Positions 45,453-55,032 are shown, counted from the first letter of the stretch. The stretch: DNA of 64,000 nt from CAVRUD01 sp963849635 (GCA_963849635.1 CAWKIA010000016.1:98554-162553); one strand, 5' to 3'. Notes: generated by a model from the letters alone, not told the origin. Translations and numbers: made by a program.

Positions 45453-46710
45453 CTGGACGCGGCGATCCACACAGAGGCGCATCTTCCGCGCCGGCGGTAC
45501 TACGGCTGGGTGGTGGCGTCCACGCTCGCCATCACCGAGACCGTCTCGTGGGGCATCCTGTTCTACGCCTTCTCCGTCTTCCTGGTGCCGATGCGGGAGG
45601 ACCTGGGTTGGTCCCCGGCGACCCTGACCGGCGCCTACTCCGCTCGGCGCTGCTGGTCTCCGGCCTGGCCGCGCCGTTCGTCGGGCGGTGGCTCGACCGG
45701 CACGGACCGCGGGCGTTGATGACGGCGGGCTCGGTCCTCGGGCGTGCTCCTGGTCCTCGCCTGGTCCGGCGTGGACGATCTGGTCGCCTACTACGCGATC
45801 TGGGCGGGAATCGGGCTGGCGATGGCGGCCACGCTCTACGAACCGGCGTTCGTCGCCGCTGGCCCACTGGTTCGAGCGCGACCGGGGCCGGGCAATCCTG
45901 CTCGTCACGGTCGCGGCCGGCTTTGCCAGCACGATCTTTCTGCCCCTCTCCGGCCTGGCTGGTCGACGGCTCGGCTGGCGGCGAGCGCTGATGGTCCTGG
46001 CGGGATCCTCGGCGGTCGCGACCGTGGGGCCGCACGCGCTCCTGCTGCGCCGCCGGCCGGAAGACCTCGGATTACTGCCCGGACGGGCGCGATCCGAGTC
46101 GGACCATGCCGCGCAGGAGCCGCTCCGGTGCGAGTCCACGCGGGCGTGCCGCTCCGCACCGCCATGCGCGAGGCGGCGTTCTGGTGGCTGACGACCGCGT
46201 TCTTCCTCGAAACGCTGGCCACCGTCGCGGTCGGCGTCAGCCTGATCCCGTACCTGACCGAACGGGGCGATGGGGCGGGATTCGCGGCGGCGGCGACCGG
46301 GCTGGTCGGCGCGGCACAGGTCGGGTCCCGAGTCGCTCGCAACGGTCTTCGGCGGGCGCCTGTCGCAGGTGGCGCTGACGGCGATCGTGTTCGCGCTCCA
46401 GGCCGTTGCGCTCGTGGTGTTGATCGGGTGGCAGGAGCGGGCGGGGGTTCTGGTCGCGGTACTGCTGCTCGGCGCGGGCCGGGGTGTGGTCACGCTCATG
46501 CGGGCCGGGTTGACGGCCGAACTCTACGGCCGCGCCCACTACGGTGCGATCAACGGCATGCTCGCGTTCTTCCTGACCGGCGCCCGGGCGCTTGCCCCGA
46601 TCGGCGCCGGGACGGCGTACGTCGTCTTCGGCGCATACGAGCCGCTGCTCTGGATGATGGCGGCGACGAGTCTCCTGGGTGCCTGCGCCATGGTGGGGGT
46701 GCGGCGATGA
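45453..46710 (+). CDS. MFS transporter of the arsenic cluster (about five frameshifts)
   Basis: The start is unclear: the first coding residues DAAIHTEAHLPRR follow a GGGAGGG site at a CTG near 45453. The protein then runs across frames: VASTLAITETVSWGILFYAF, LLVSGLAAPFVGRWLDRHGP, VLAWSGVDDLVAYYAIWAG, AHWFERDRGRAILLVTVAAG, AFWWLTTAFFLETLATVAVG and LATVFGGRLSQVALTAIVFA, ending GACAMVGVRR. Twelve helices can be counted. Position between the flavoprotein and ArsN1 suggests export of an arsenical product. It overlaps the next ATG by four bases. Confidence 0.75.
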
Positions 46711-47211
46711 CGGCGTTGACGACGCGGCTGGCGACCGTCGCGGATGCCGACGATATCGCCCGCATTCACAACCACGGGCATCGCAGAGCGGATCGCCACG
46801 TTCCGGACCGAGCCGCGGACGCCGGAGCAGGTTGCGGCGCAGATTGCTCAGATGGATGATCGCTTCCCGACGGTGGTCGTCGAGCGGGATGGCGCCGTTA
46901 TCGCCTGGGCATCGGTCGGACCGTATCGCGCTCACGAGTGGTACGCCGGGGTAGGCGAGCACTCGGTCTACGCCGATGCCGACCACCGGGGGATAGGGGC
47001 GGGTCTGCTTGCCCTCGACGCGCTGTGCGCTGCGTGCGAGGAACGCGGCTACTGGAAACTCATCTCGCGGATCTTCCCGGAGAATACGGCGAGTCTGGCC
47101 CTCCACAGAAAGGCCGGATTCGAGGTTGTCGGGGTGTACCGAAGGCACGGCCGCCTCGACGGCGAGTGGCGCGATTGCGTCATCGTGGAACGGCTGCTTC
47201 AACCAAAGTAA
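46707..47211 (+). CDS. arsN1: GNAT acetyltransferase, ArsN1-like (one frameshift)
   Basis: ATG 46707 overlaps the MFS stop. TTRLATVADADDIARIHNHG continues, after an indel near 46780, with GIAERIATFRTEPRTPEQV, the signature of the phosphinothricin / arsinothricin acetyltransferase group. Acetyl-CoA site: YADADHRGIGAGLLALDAL; end: NTASLALHRKAGFEVVGVYRRHG. ArsN1 proteins N-acetylate the organoarsenical antibiotic arsinothricin. About 168 residues. Symbol is given because of both family signature and ars context. Confidence 0.82.
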
Positions 47212-47281
47212 GGGCCGGCGCATCTTCCCCGGCCAATGCCAATATTGACGTCGATCGAAGTGCGTCTTTTCGTCATCACCT

Positions 47282-47295
47282 GCGTCTATAGATGC
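47282..47295 (+). promoter_or_regulatory. ArsR-like palindrome before the CxxC protein gene
   Basis: GCGTCTATAGATGC is palindromic except for one pair and contains the same GTCTAT word found at the arsR2 operator. TTGACG lies upstream at 47247-47252. Confidence 0.45.
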
Positions 47296-47366
47296 ACGCG
47301 GGTATCTGGCCCGCGCCGACCCACTGCCTCGTTCAGCCGGCGGGTACACGGATCAGGAGACGCAAT

Positions 47367-47774
47367 ATGTTGGCATCGCTGGATAACCGCACTGAGGTTC
47401 TGGAAGACCGACGGATCACCATCGACGTTCTCGACATGGAAGACTGTGCGAGCTGTCCAGGTGGCAAAACCTTCATCGCGATGACAATTGGGGCGCTTGC
47501 CCGTGCGGCGGCGCAACTCCGAGCAGCCGGCGTGGATGTCGAAGTCCGCACGAGCCGAGTCACCGCTCCGGAGCTGAGCCGCGCCATGTGCGGCGGCAGC
47601 GCATCCACCCTGCGAGTCAACGGCCGGAACGTAACCTTTCCTCCCGGCGCCCCCACCGCGTGCTTTGCGCCGCATGGCGACGCCTCGTGGGCAACAGCCG
47701 TCCACGCGATCGCCGCGGAGATCCTGGCGGCTGGACGTCTCTCCCTTGGAATGCAACCGAATCGAACGGCCTAG
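47367..47774 (+). CDS. CxxC protein, thioredoxin-fold-like, in the metal island
   Basis: 135 residues from ATG 47367 (AGGAGA upstream). ITIDVLDMEDCASCPGGKTF puts a CxxC after a first strand, followed by a helix, VDVEVRTSRVTAPELSRAMC (strand-helix) and TLRVNGRNVTF, then PTACFAPHGD. This order resembles the small thioredoxin-like DUF2703 type, but I am not certain. The cysteines could bind or reduce arsenic or mercury. Likely co-regulated with the ars genes through the palindrome upstream. Confidence 0.6.
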   Translation: MLASLDNRTEVLEDRRITIDVLDMEDCASCPGGKTFIAMTIGALARAAAQLRAAGVDVEVRTSRVTAPELSRAMCGGSASTLRVNGRNVTFPPGAPTACFAPHGDASWATAVHAIAAEILAAGRLSLGMQPNRTA

Positions 47775-47919
47775 CCGGTGCCGTGCCGCAGACGGGATGT
47801 CATGGTCCCACGCTGCGCCAGCGAAGCGTGACGGGGCAGGGCGATGGCCGTCGTGCGGAACGTGAGCGGATAGTGGTACAACATCGATGCTACTCAATCC
47901 GAGGCGACCGGAGGCAGGC

Positions 47920-48525
47920 ATGGACGGCACGACCGAGGCGGTCTGGGCGGAGTTCGGCGATCGATTGCGGGCCTTCATCGCCTCGCGGGTCGGCAACCAG
48001 GCGGACGCAGAGGACATCCTCCAGGACGTTTTCCTCCGTGTCTACGCCCACCTCGACTCCCTCGCGGACGAGCAGCGTCTCATGCCCTGGGTCTACCAGA
48101 TCGCCCGCAACGCGATCGTTGACCACCATCGCCGGCGGCGTCCGATGGCACCCCTGCCCGAGGCGCTGGCCGCGCCCGAAGCTCCGCCCGACGATCTCAT
48201 CCCGGAGCTGTTGCCCGGGTTGGCGACGATGCTCGGCCGCCTCAGCCCCGAAGACCGCCAGGCCCTGGTACTGACCGAGGTCGACGGGCTCACGCAGCGC
48301 GAGGTGGCCGACCGGCTGGGCCTGTCGCTCTCGGGCGCCAAGTCCCGCGTCCAGCGGGCGCGCAAGAAGTTGCGGCATGCATTCGTCGAGTGCTGCCGCG
48401 TCGAGCTGGACCGCCTCGGAGGGGTCGCCAGCTATCAGCCAGGTTGTGACGCCTGCCACGCGGACCTCAACGATACGAAGGCGGATGGGGGCCTGCCGCC
48501 GTCCGTCGCATGCCTGCCGTCGTGA
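47920..48525 (+). CDS. SigZ-like ECF-type sigma factor, second paralogue
   Basis: 201 residues from ATG 47920 (GGAGG upstream; an in-frame start at 47887 is less likely). Region 2: LRAFIASRVGNQADAEDILQ; region 4: LVLTEVDGLTQREVADRLGL and SLSGAKSRVQRARKKL. The tail again has a vicinal pair and CxxC (FVECCRVELDRLGG, GCDACHADL, ACLPS). Clearly homologous to the factor at 40078; together they bracket the arsenic cluster. Confidence 0.88.
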   Translation: MDGTTEAVWAEFGDRLRAFIASRVGNQADAEDILQDVFLRVYAHLDSLADEQRLMPWVYQIARNAIVDHHRRRRPMAPLPEALAAPEAPPDDLIPELLPGLATMLGRLSPEDRQALVLTEVDGLTQREVADRLGLSLSGAKSRVQRARKKLRHAFVECCRVELDRLGGVASYQPGCDACHADLNDTKADGGLPPSVACLPS

Positions 48526-48612
48526 GGGCGTAGGTCGCCCGACTGATGGAAGGGTGCGTATTTCTGCGGGATCGCGGCCGGAACTGAGCCGGCCCACCGC
48601 CTTCCCGACCCT

Positions 48613-48792
48613 GTGTTGCGCGACGTGGCGCTGGCGGCCAAGGCCGTTGCCTGGCGGATTGATGCCGCGTGCCAAGTCGCTGGCCCCACGGCGATGGTGC
48701 TCGAGGGCTACGTCTCCTCGTACGACAACGAGCGCGCAGACGACTGGACGCTAGCCGAGATTGCCGCGCGCCTCCGCGATGTCCGGGCCTGA
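48613..48792 (+). CDS. Possible small protein, maybe a fragment
   Basis: An open frame of about 60 residues with coding-like composition: VALAAKAVAWRIDAACQVAG and VSSYDNERADDWTLAEIAAR. No ribosome site is clear. A preceding short frame (MEGCVFLRDRGRN from 48546) could be its start if one base is missing. The rest of 48526-48960 shows no gene apart from the AAGGAG before the MMPL gene. Confidence 0.3.
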   Translation: MLRDVALAAKAVAWRIDAACQVAGPTAMVLEGYVSSYDNERADDWTLAEIAARLRDVRA

Positions 48793-48960
48793 ACGTCGCC
48801 TCATCGTGAGCTCGGGACACAACCTGCGCTTCCCAACGATCTGCGTCCTTTCGCCGCGAGCTCCGTCTCTAAAGGTGAGCAGACGTCGATTGCCTGCCGC
48901 TGAAGATGGCCCACCAACGATGCCTGCCGATCGGCGGGCGACGGCCGAAGGAGCATCACC

Positions 48961-51249
48961 GTGCATTCGCCTGTTTCGTTCCTGTCAACGTCTGGTCTCG
49001 CAAGAGCAAGCGCCCGCCGGCCGTGGCTCGTCGTGGCCGGCTGGGTGCTGGCCGCCCTCCTCGCGGTCGGCGCGATGGGGGTACTGGGGGATCCCACCAC
49101 GACCGAGCTCGCGTTCCTCGACCACCCCGAATCGAGGCGCGGTAGCGACCTGCTGGCGGAGTCGGGGCTGCGCGCCGAGGACCCGATCACGGAGACGGTG
49201 ATCGTGCGGTCGGAGGTCGCGACCGTCGACGACCCCGCCGTGCGCGCCGTCGTCGAGCAGACCGCTGCCGACCTGCGCGCCCTGACTGGGGTGGTGATTC
49301 CCGCTAGCGTGACCACTTACTACGAGGCCGGGCTGGGCTCGCCGCAGGCCGAGGCGCTGGCATCGGCCGACCGCCGGACGACGCTGATCCCGGTGACGCT
49401 GGCCGGCACGCTCGACGACGCCATCGCCCACGCGGACGCCTTCCTCGGCGTGATCGAGCGCCAGAGCACGGCCGGGATCGAGGTCCTCACGGTCGGCCAG
49501 CTCAGCGTCAATGAGGAGCAGACCCGGATCGCCGAAGAGGATCTCGTTCGCGGCGAGGGCATCGGCATGGCGGCGGCGATGGTCATCCTGGTCGCCGTCT
49601 TCGCGGCGCTCGTCGCGGTGGGCATCCCACTCGTGCTGGCGATGGTCGCGATGGCGGTCGCCTTCGGGTTGACGGCGGTCATCGGGCAGGCCATCGAACT
49701 GTCGTTCTACGTCACCAACATGATCTCGATGATCGGGTTGGCAGTCGGAATCGACTACGCCCTCGTCGTGGTCGAGCGCTATCGCGAGGAGCGGCGGCGC
49801 GGTGCGGCGAAGGACGCCGCGATCGAGGTGGCCGGCGGCACGGCCAGCAAGGCGGTCCTCTTCTCCGGACTGACGGTCGTCGCCGCCCTCAGCGGGATGT
49901 TCCTGCTGCCGAACACGATCTTCCGCTCGCTCGGGATCGGGGCTGTCCTGGTGGTCCTGGTCGCCGTCGCGGCGGTCCTCACCTTAGTGCCGGCGGCGCT
50001 CGGCCTCCTCGGCGACCGCATCGAGTGGCCGCGCCGGTGGCGGTACGACGCGACGGCGGCCGCCGGGCAGTCCGCCGCCGACGGTGCGGCCATTCAACAC
50101 GGTGTTTGGGGCCGGATCACCCGCCTCGTTATGGCCCGGCCGCTGGTCAGCGTGGTGCTGGTCGCGACGCTGCTCGTCGGAATCGCGCTCCCGTCCGTCG
50201 ACCTCGCCATCGGGTTCTCGGCGGCCGAGTCGCTGCCCGCCGGCGACGTCAGGCGCGGGTTCGACATCCTGGAGCGGGACTTCTCGGCGGGGCGCCTGGC
50301 GCCCGTCGAAGTCGTTGTCGCCGGGCCGCGCACGCCGGAGGTCGAAGCCGGGCTCGCCCACCTGGCCGGTGCCCTGGCGCAGGATCCCGCGTTCGCGTCG
50401 GTGGGGGAACCGCGGTGGGCCGAGGCGGACGGCCAAGAGGCTGGCCTGCTGACCGTCACGCTGGCGACGCATCCGAACTCGGCGTCGGCCTACGACGCCG
50501 TCGAGCGGCTGCGCGAGCAGCTGGTGCCGTCGGCGCACGTGCCGGCCACGGTGCCTGGTCACCGGGGACACGGCGACCAACGCCGACTTCATCGCCCAGG
50601 TCGACACCTGGACCCCTCGGATCTTCGCCTTCGTCCTCGGGCTCAGCTTCCTGCTCCTGCTGCTCGTGTTCCGCTCGATCGTCGTCCCGATCAAGGCGAT
50701 CCTGATGAACCTGCTCTCGGTCGGCGCGGCCTACGGGCTCCTGGTGCTGGTGTTCCAGAAGGGCGTTGGGGCGGACCTCCTCGGCTTCCAGCAGGATACC
50801 GACCATCGAGGTGTGCTTGCCGCTCTTCCTCTTCGCCGTGCTCTTCGGGCTCTCGATGGACTACCACGTCTTCCTGCTGAGCCGGATCAAGGAGCACTAC
50901 GACCGAACCGGCGACAACCGGCGAATCGGTGGCCGTCGGCCTCCGGGCGACGGCGCGGATCATCACCGGGGCGGCGCTGATCATGGTCGCGGTCTTCGCC
51001 GGGTTCGCCTCGGGGCGGCTGGTGATGCTCCAGCAGATGGGCTTCGGCCTGGCGGTCGCGGTCTTCCTCGACGCCACGATCATCCGCTCGGTGCTGGTGC
51101 CGGCGAGCATGGCGCTCCTGGGCGACCGCAACTGGTACCTGCCGCGGTGGCTTGGCTGGCTGCCCGAGCTGCGGATCGAGGGCGGGCGGCGACCGTCGGC
51201 CACGGGCGTACCCGGGACCCGCGCTCCGGACGCGCTGGCGGCCGATTGA
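48961..51249 (+). CDS. MMPL-family (RND-type) membrane exporter (about three frameshifts)
   Basis: About 760 residues merged. Starts GTG 48961 with AAGGAG upstream. First helix ARRPWLVVAGWVLAALLAVG, then a large external loop, helices with the conserved MIGLAVGIDYALVVVERYRE, and a second half that continues across frames from about 50545: ADFIAQVDTWTPRIFAFVLG, then VCLPLFLFAVLFGLSMDYHVFLLSR and AVGLRATARIITGAALIMVA. Two GxxxDY motifs mark the proton relay. It moves lipids or hydrophobic compounds outward; not obviously metal-related. Confidence 0.88.
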
Positions 51250-51283
51250 GCTGCGCCCGACGCAAATATCACAGGAGGCTCCG

Positions 51284-51370
51284 ATGTCCACGCTTGAGTT
51301 CGTCCGCTCGTCCGACCGCTACCTCGCCGGCACGCTCGCCACCGTCGCCTTCAGGCTCGTCATGAACTGA
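51284..51370 (+). CDS. 28-residue peptide with strong ribosome site
   Basis: CAGGAGG at 51272 is followed at good spacing by ATG 51284. The product, beginning MSTLEFVRSSDRYLAGTL, is a short amphipathic peptide ending VMN. Could equally be the remnant of a longer gene. It precedes another small protein gene with a similar AAGGAGA site. Confidence 0.4.
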   Translation: MSTLEFVRSSDRYLAGTLATVAFRLVMN

Positions 51371-51502
51371 TACCGGATCCGGTTGAGCAGTTGGTGAACG
51401 CAGAACGGCCAAGAGTGCGCAGCCGAGTTCTCGGTCGGCGGTCGGGGGCCTGCTCGGAGCCCAACCTGATCAGCCGGACTCGGTATTCCAAGGAGATTCC
51501 CT

Positions 51503-51730
51503 ATGACTCGTACCAGCTACACAGTTCCGCCCGACCGCTTCGATCTGGACCATGCCACGTGGCACGCGCACATCGCCGCGCGGGACACGCCGTCGCGCCT
51601 TGTCTTCGTGCAGAGGCGGCGGGCGAAGGGCGCACCGTCACCGGCTCCGGCACGAGCCGGTCGGATTGTCCACCTGGATTTAGCGACGTGGCACGAGCGC
51701 CTCGCCGGGGCAGCACGCCCGGCCGCGTAG
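51503..51730 (+). CDS. 75-residue protein with two DLxxATWH repeats
   Basis: ATG 51503 follows AAGGAGA. The protein contains the same motif twice: FDLDHATWHAHIAARD (about residues 13-28) and VHLDLATWHERLAGAA (about 56-71), separated by a basic segment. The repeats probably form equivalent helices. No family is known to me. Confidence 0.6.
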   Translation: MTRTSYTVPPDRFDLDHATWHAHIAARDTPSRLVFVQRRRAKGAPSPAPARAGRIVHLDLATWHERLAGAARPAA

Positions 51731-51956
51731 GAGCGCGGACCTCCAAGGCTCTCACGCAACGTCCTGCATGAGGGCTTCGACCGAACGGGAATGCTTGCTG
51801 AGATCCCGCGGTGGACGCAGTGTGGACGCAGTAGTGGACGAGGGCGGGGACGGCCAGGGGACGGCGCCTCCCTACTGTGGACCCTGGGACCGGCAACGTT
51901 CCGGTGCAGCGCGCACCTGTCAATCCGATTCGGCGTCGCACAGGAGAAAGAGTGAC

Positions 51957-52070
51957 GTGAACTACCAGGAATGGGCGAAGCGACTCACAGGGTTCAATCC
52001 ACGGTCAGTTCTGAAGTATTCGGCTGCCGCAGGCACCGCGCTCGCAATCGGGAACTCGATGGGACCATAG
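51957..52070 (+). CDS. Possible 37-residue peptide
   Basis: GTG 51957 with AGGAG upstream; product begins NYQEWAKRLTGFNPRSVL and continues with a small hydrophobic stretch (AAAGTALAIG). Could be a truncated exported protein. The rest of 51731-51956 shows nothing I can support. Confidence 0.35.
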   Translation: MNYQEWAKRLTGFNPRSVLKYSAAAGTALAIGNSMGP

Positions 52071-52074
52071 GCGT

Positions 52075-52765
52075 TCAATCTTGCCCGTCCCACTCGGCCA
52101 GGAACTGAGCGAGGAAGGCTTCCATGATCGCGTGGCGCTGGGCGGCAAGGCGGCGGGCGGAGGGCGTGTTCATCCTGTCTCGCAGGAGGAGCAGTTTTTC
52201 GGGGAAGTGGTTGATCGTCGTGCCGGTGGACGCCTTGTACGCTGCAAAGGTGCCGTGTCGTTCTGGGTGAATGTCCGGGTCGTGCATCGGGTGTCCGCGC
52301 GAGCCGCCGTAGGCGAAGGTCCGGGCGATCCCGATCGCACCGATGGCGTCCAGGCGGTCGGCATCCTGCACGATCGCGCCTTCGACGGTCGCCATCGGGG
52401 TTGGCACATCGGCTCCTTTAAATGAAGAGCGAGCCGACGATCCCGGTCACGTGAGCGGTCGTTTCCGGATCGACGCCGCACTCAGTGAGCCAGGCGGCCG
52501 CGGCCCGTGGCGCGGCGGTTTCATCTCCACCGGCGAACTTCCAGTCCTCCAGGTCGTGGAGGAGCGCCGCCAGCTCGATTACCCGGTGGTCGAGCGTGGC
52601 TCCCCCTGCTTCCTCCTCGCGCGCAAGCCGGAGGGCGAGGCGGCGCACCCGGTCGGTGTGGAACCAGTCGTGCCCGCTGGCATCGCTGCCAAGGCGCTCC
52701 CGAACGAGCTTTTCGGTGGCCTGGATGACGGCGTCTTGGGTCGTGTCAGCTTTTCGATCGATCAT
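52075..52765 (-). CDS. HD-domain phosphohydrolase, YedJ-like (one frameshift)
   Basis: Merged length about 229 residues. From ATG 52765: ERLGSDASGHDWFHTDRVRR (first His), IELAALLHDLEDWKFAGGDE (HD pair), ending in one frame with HVTGIVGSL. An indel near 52418 leads to MATVEGAIVQDADRLDAIGA (last Asp) and IGIARTFAYGGSRG to the stop at 52075. The H...HD...D set and KFxGGD fit the YedJ/HDc group of small metal-dependent phosphohydrolases. The stop is five bases past the short peptide gene on the other strand. Confidence 0.85.
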
Positions 52766-52793
52766 TGGGGGGTCCATGCCGGTGGAGCCGCGG

Positions 52794-53492
52794 CTACTCG
52801 TTCGCATCCGACTCGGGCGCGGCGGCCGTGGCCCCGGCGACCAATTCGGTGATCCTGGCGATTTGGTTGGCGCGTAGGTGTGGCGCGTCGAAGTGCTGGG
52901 TGTTCCACAGGCCGGTGGAGCGGATCTCGCGATGAGCCGCGTGGCGTCCGAGCCATCCCTCCGACGGCGGCGCCACCGGGCTGCGGGCGAGTAGGGCGGT
53001 GAGCGCCTTCTCCAGCGAGTGGCGCTCGGCGCGGTCGGGGATGGGGATGCAGCGCACGGTAAAGCGCTCCCGGATGAGTGCTGAGACCGCTTCCTCTACC
53101 TCTGGCATGGGCGTGCGCTTGTCGCCAAGCCAGGTTTGTAGGCGTGGGTCGGCGGAGTTCGCCTGATTGAGGATTGCGCTCCCCAGATGAAGGCGAAGAT
53201 CACTGCCCCGGCGATCACCGGAGACATGGATGCCGAGCCGTCGTGCCAGGCGACCGTCACCTGAGTGCGTCCCGACGGCGACGATTCGGTCTAATTCCTG
53301 GTCTTCGATTTGGACGGTCTCACCAGTCTCGTAGAGGAGATAGATGCCGTCGGGCGGAATATCGCGCCGGGAGACGGGGAAGCGTCTTGCGGGCAGGGCG
53401 GCCAGGATCCGGTGGACGGACGCCGAGATAGCGGTCTTTCCGGGTGGTGGGTTGTCCATGACGACATCCTGAGCGTCTGACGGATTGGGCAT
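52794..53492 (-). CDS. GIY-YIG-superfamily-like protein
   Basis: 232 residues. IPPDGIYLLYETGETV supplies a GIY-like strand, DRIVAVGTHSGDGRLARRL a degenerate second strand with the conserved Gly and Arg, followed by SDLRLHLGSAILNQ. The C-terminal helical part (EEAVSALIRERFTVRCIPIP) has no known match. Such divergent members are annotated as GIY-YIG nuclease-like; catalytic competence cannot be judged. Upstream of the HD-domain gene on the same strand. Confidence 0.65.
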   Translation of the reverse strand: MPNPSDAQDVVMDNPPPGKTAISASVHRILAALPARRFPVSRRDIPPDGIYLLYETGETVQIEDQELDRIVAVGTHSGDGRLARRLGIHVSGDRRGSDLRLHLGSAILNQANSADPRLQTWLGDKRTPMPEVEEAVSALIRERFTVRCIPIPDRAERHSLEKALTALLARSPVAPPSEGWLGRHAAHREIRSTGLWNTQHFDAPHLRANQIARITELVAGATAAAPESDANE

Positions 53493-53830
53493 GTTCAGAA
53501 AACCTGCAATGGTGACGAAAACCGGAAGGCAAAGAATTGACCTGGCCGTCTACAGATGATAGCCCGACCAAGGGCAATTGCCGGACGGTCTGAGAGAGAC
53601 ACGAGAATACGCGAGTGTCGCTGATGTCGCGTGCCTTCGCCTTGCCATAACCCGCGCCCTCGATACCGATCCACTCGGACGAAGGACCGCTCCACGAACA
53701 GGGAGTATTCCCTATTGGCTTCCCAACTAGCGAACGCTATGTTGGAGGTGACTCGGGTGGCGGCACACCAAAGATCGAGTAGGTACTTTGGTGCTGGCGA
53801 CTTTGTGCCCGAGCGTACGGAGGGATGATC
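53493..53830. other. Intergenic region between divergent genes
   Basis: Holds the promoter regions of the GIY-YIG-like (-) and calcium-repeat protein (+) genes and CGGAGGG for the latter. No repeat or RNA-like structure was recognised. Confidence 0.4.
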
Positions 53831-55032
53831 ATGGACGGGGATCGGTTCGACTCGTTGTCTCGCCTCTTTTCCCAGCGACTCTCGCGCCGGCGGGCCATCG
53901 GTCGGGTCGGGACAGGCGCGACCCTGGCCGCCGTCGGGGGCGCGGTCGGCCCCGCCCGCTCGCGGGCGGCGGCCCAGGGGAACGACTGCTCGGTCGACCT
54001 GACGGCGACCGTCCTCGTCGGGTCCAGCACGGGGACGACGTTGACCGGCAGGCTGACGTTTGAGGTCGGTGACGACGGCGCGATCGATTCGGCCGAGTTG
54101 GTCACCGACGATGGCGACAACTTTCGCGTGGTCGGTCAGGCGACGGGGCGGGCGCTCAACCTCCGGATCGACCTCGGCGGCGGTGTCGCCCTCAGCCTGA
54201 ACGGCACGGCGCAGCAGGACGTGCTGCTCTGCAGTGGGGCGATCGCCGGTGTCTTTTCGGGCCCCAGGAGGATGACCTCGGTTCCTGGTCGACGACCACG
54301 GGCGGCGGCAATGGGTCGTCGTCCGGCGGCTCCGGCAGCGGGTCGGGCAGCGGGTCGGGCTCCGGCTCAGGAAGCGGCTCCGGCAACGGCTCCAGCAACG
54401 GCTCGGGGAGCGGCAACTCGAACTCGGGGAGTGGCGGCGGGGCGAACTCGGACTGCCCGAGCGGCGTGGTCTGCGGCGACGTCTGCTGCGAGGCGTTCGG
54501 TAGCCTGACTCCCGACCAGATCACCTGCAACGCCGGCGCCTGCGAGTGTACCTACAGTTGCGCTGCCGCGGGCTGCGGTGGCGGCAACGGGATGATCGTC
54601 AACACCTGCGGCTCCGACCCGGAACCGCACTGCCACAGCGAGTGCAACCCCGGCGACGACGACGATCCGGACGGCGACGGCCTGAACGCAGACGACGAGT
54701 CGCTTCGCGGCACCGACCCTGACAACTCCGACAGCGACGGCGACGGGCTCGACGATGGCTTCGAGGTCTTCGAAAGCGGGACCATTCCGACCAACTCCGA
54801 TAGCGACGGGGACGGCATCTCCGACGGGGACGAGGTCAACAACGATACCAACCCGAGCGACGCGGACGACCCGGGCGCAGGCGCAAACAACGACCCCCTC
54901 GGCTGCGACGCGGCGGGGCTCGCCACCTGCAACGGCATGTGCGCGGACCTCAACACCGACTTCTTCCACTGCGGCGAATGCGACAACGTCTGCGCGGATG
55001 ACCAGACATGCGATGGGGGCACGTGCGTCTGA
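53831..55032 (+). CDS. Secreted protein with GS linker, Tsp3-type calcium repeats and Cys-rich end (one frameshift)
   Basis: A Tat-like signal (SRRRAIGRVGTGATLAAVGG) starts the protein. A beta-rich domain follows (LTATVLVGSSTGTTLTGRLT). Near 54265 the frame shifts and a long Gly/Ser/Asn tract (GSGSGSGSGSG type) leads to SDCPSGVVCGDVCCEAFG, then thrombospondin type 3-like repeats DGDGLNADDE, DSDGDGLDDGFEV and DSDGDGISDGDEV that bind calcium, and a final Cys knot-like CNGMCADLNTDFFHCGECDN. About 400 residues. Cell-surface or extracellular role, perhaps adhesion. Confidence 0.75.
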
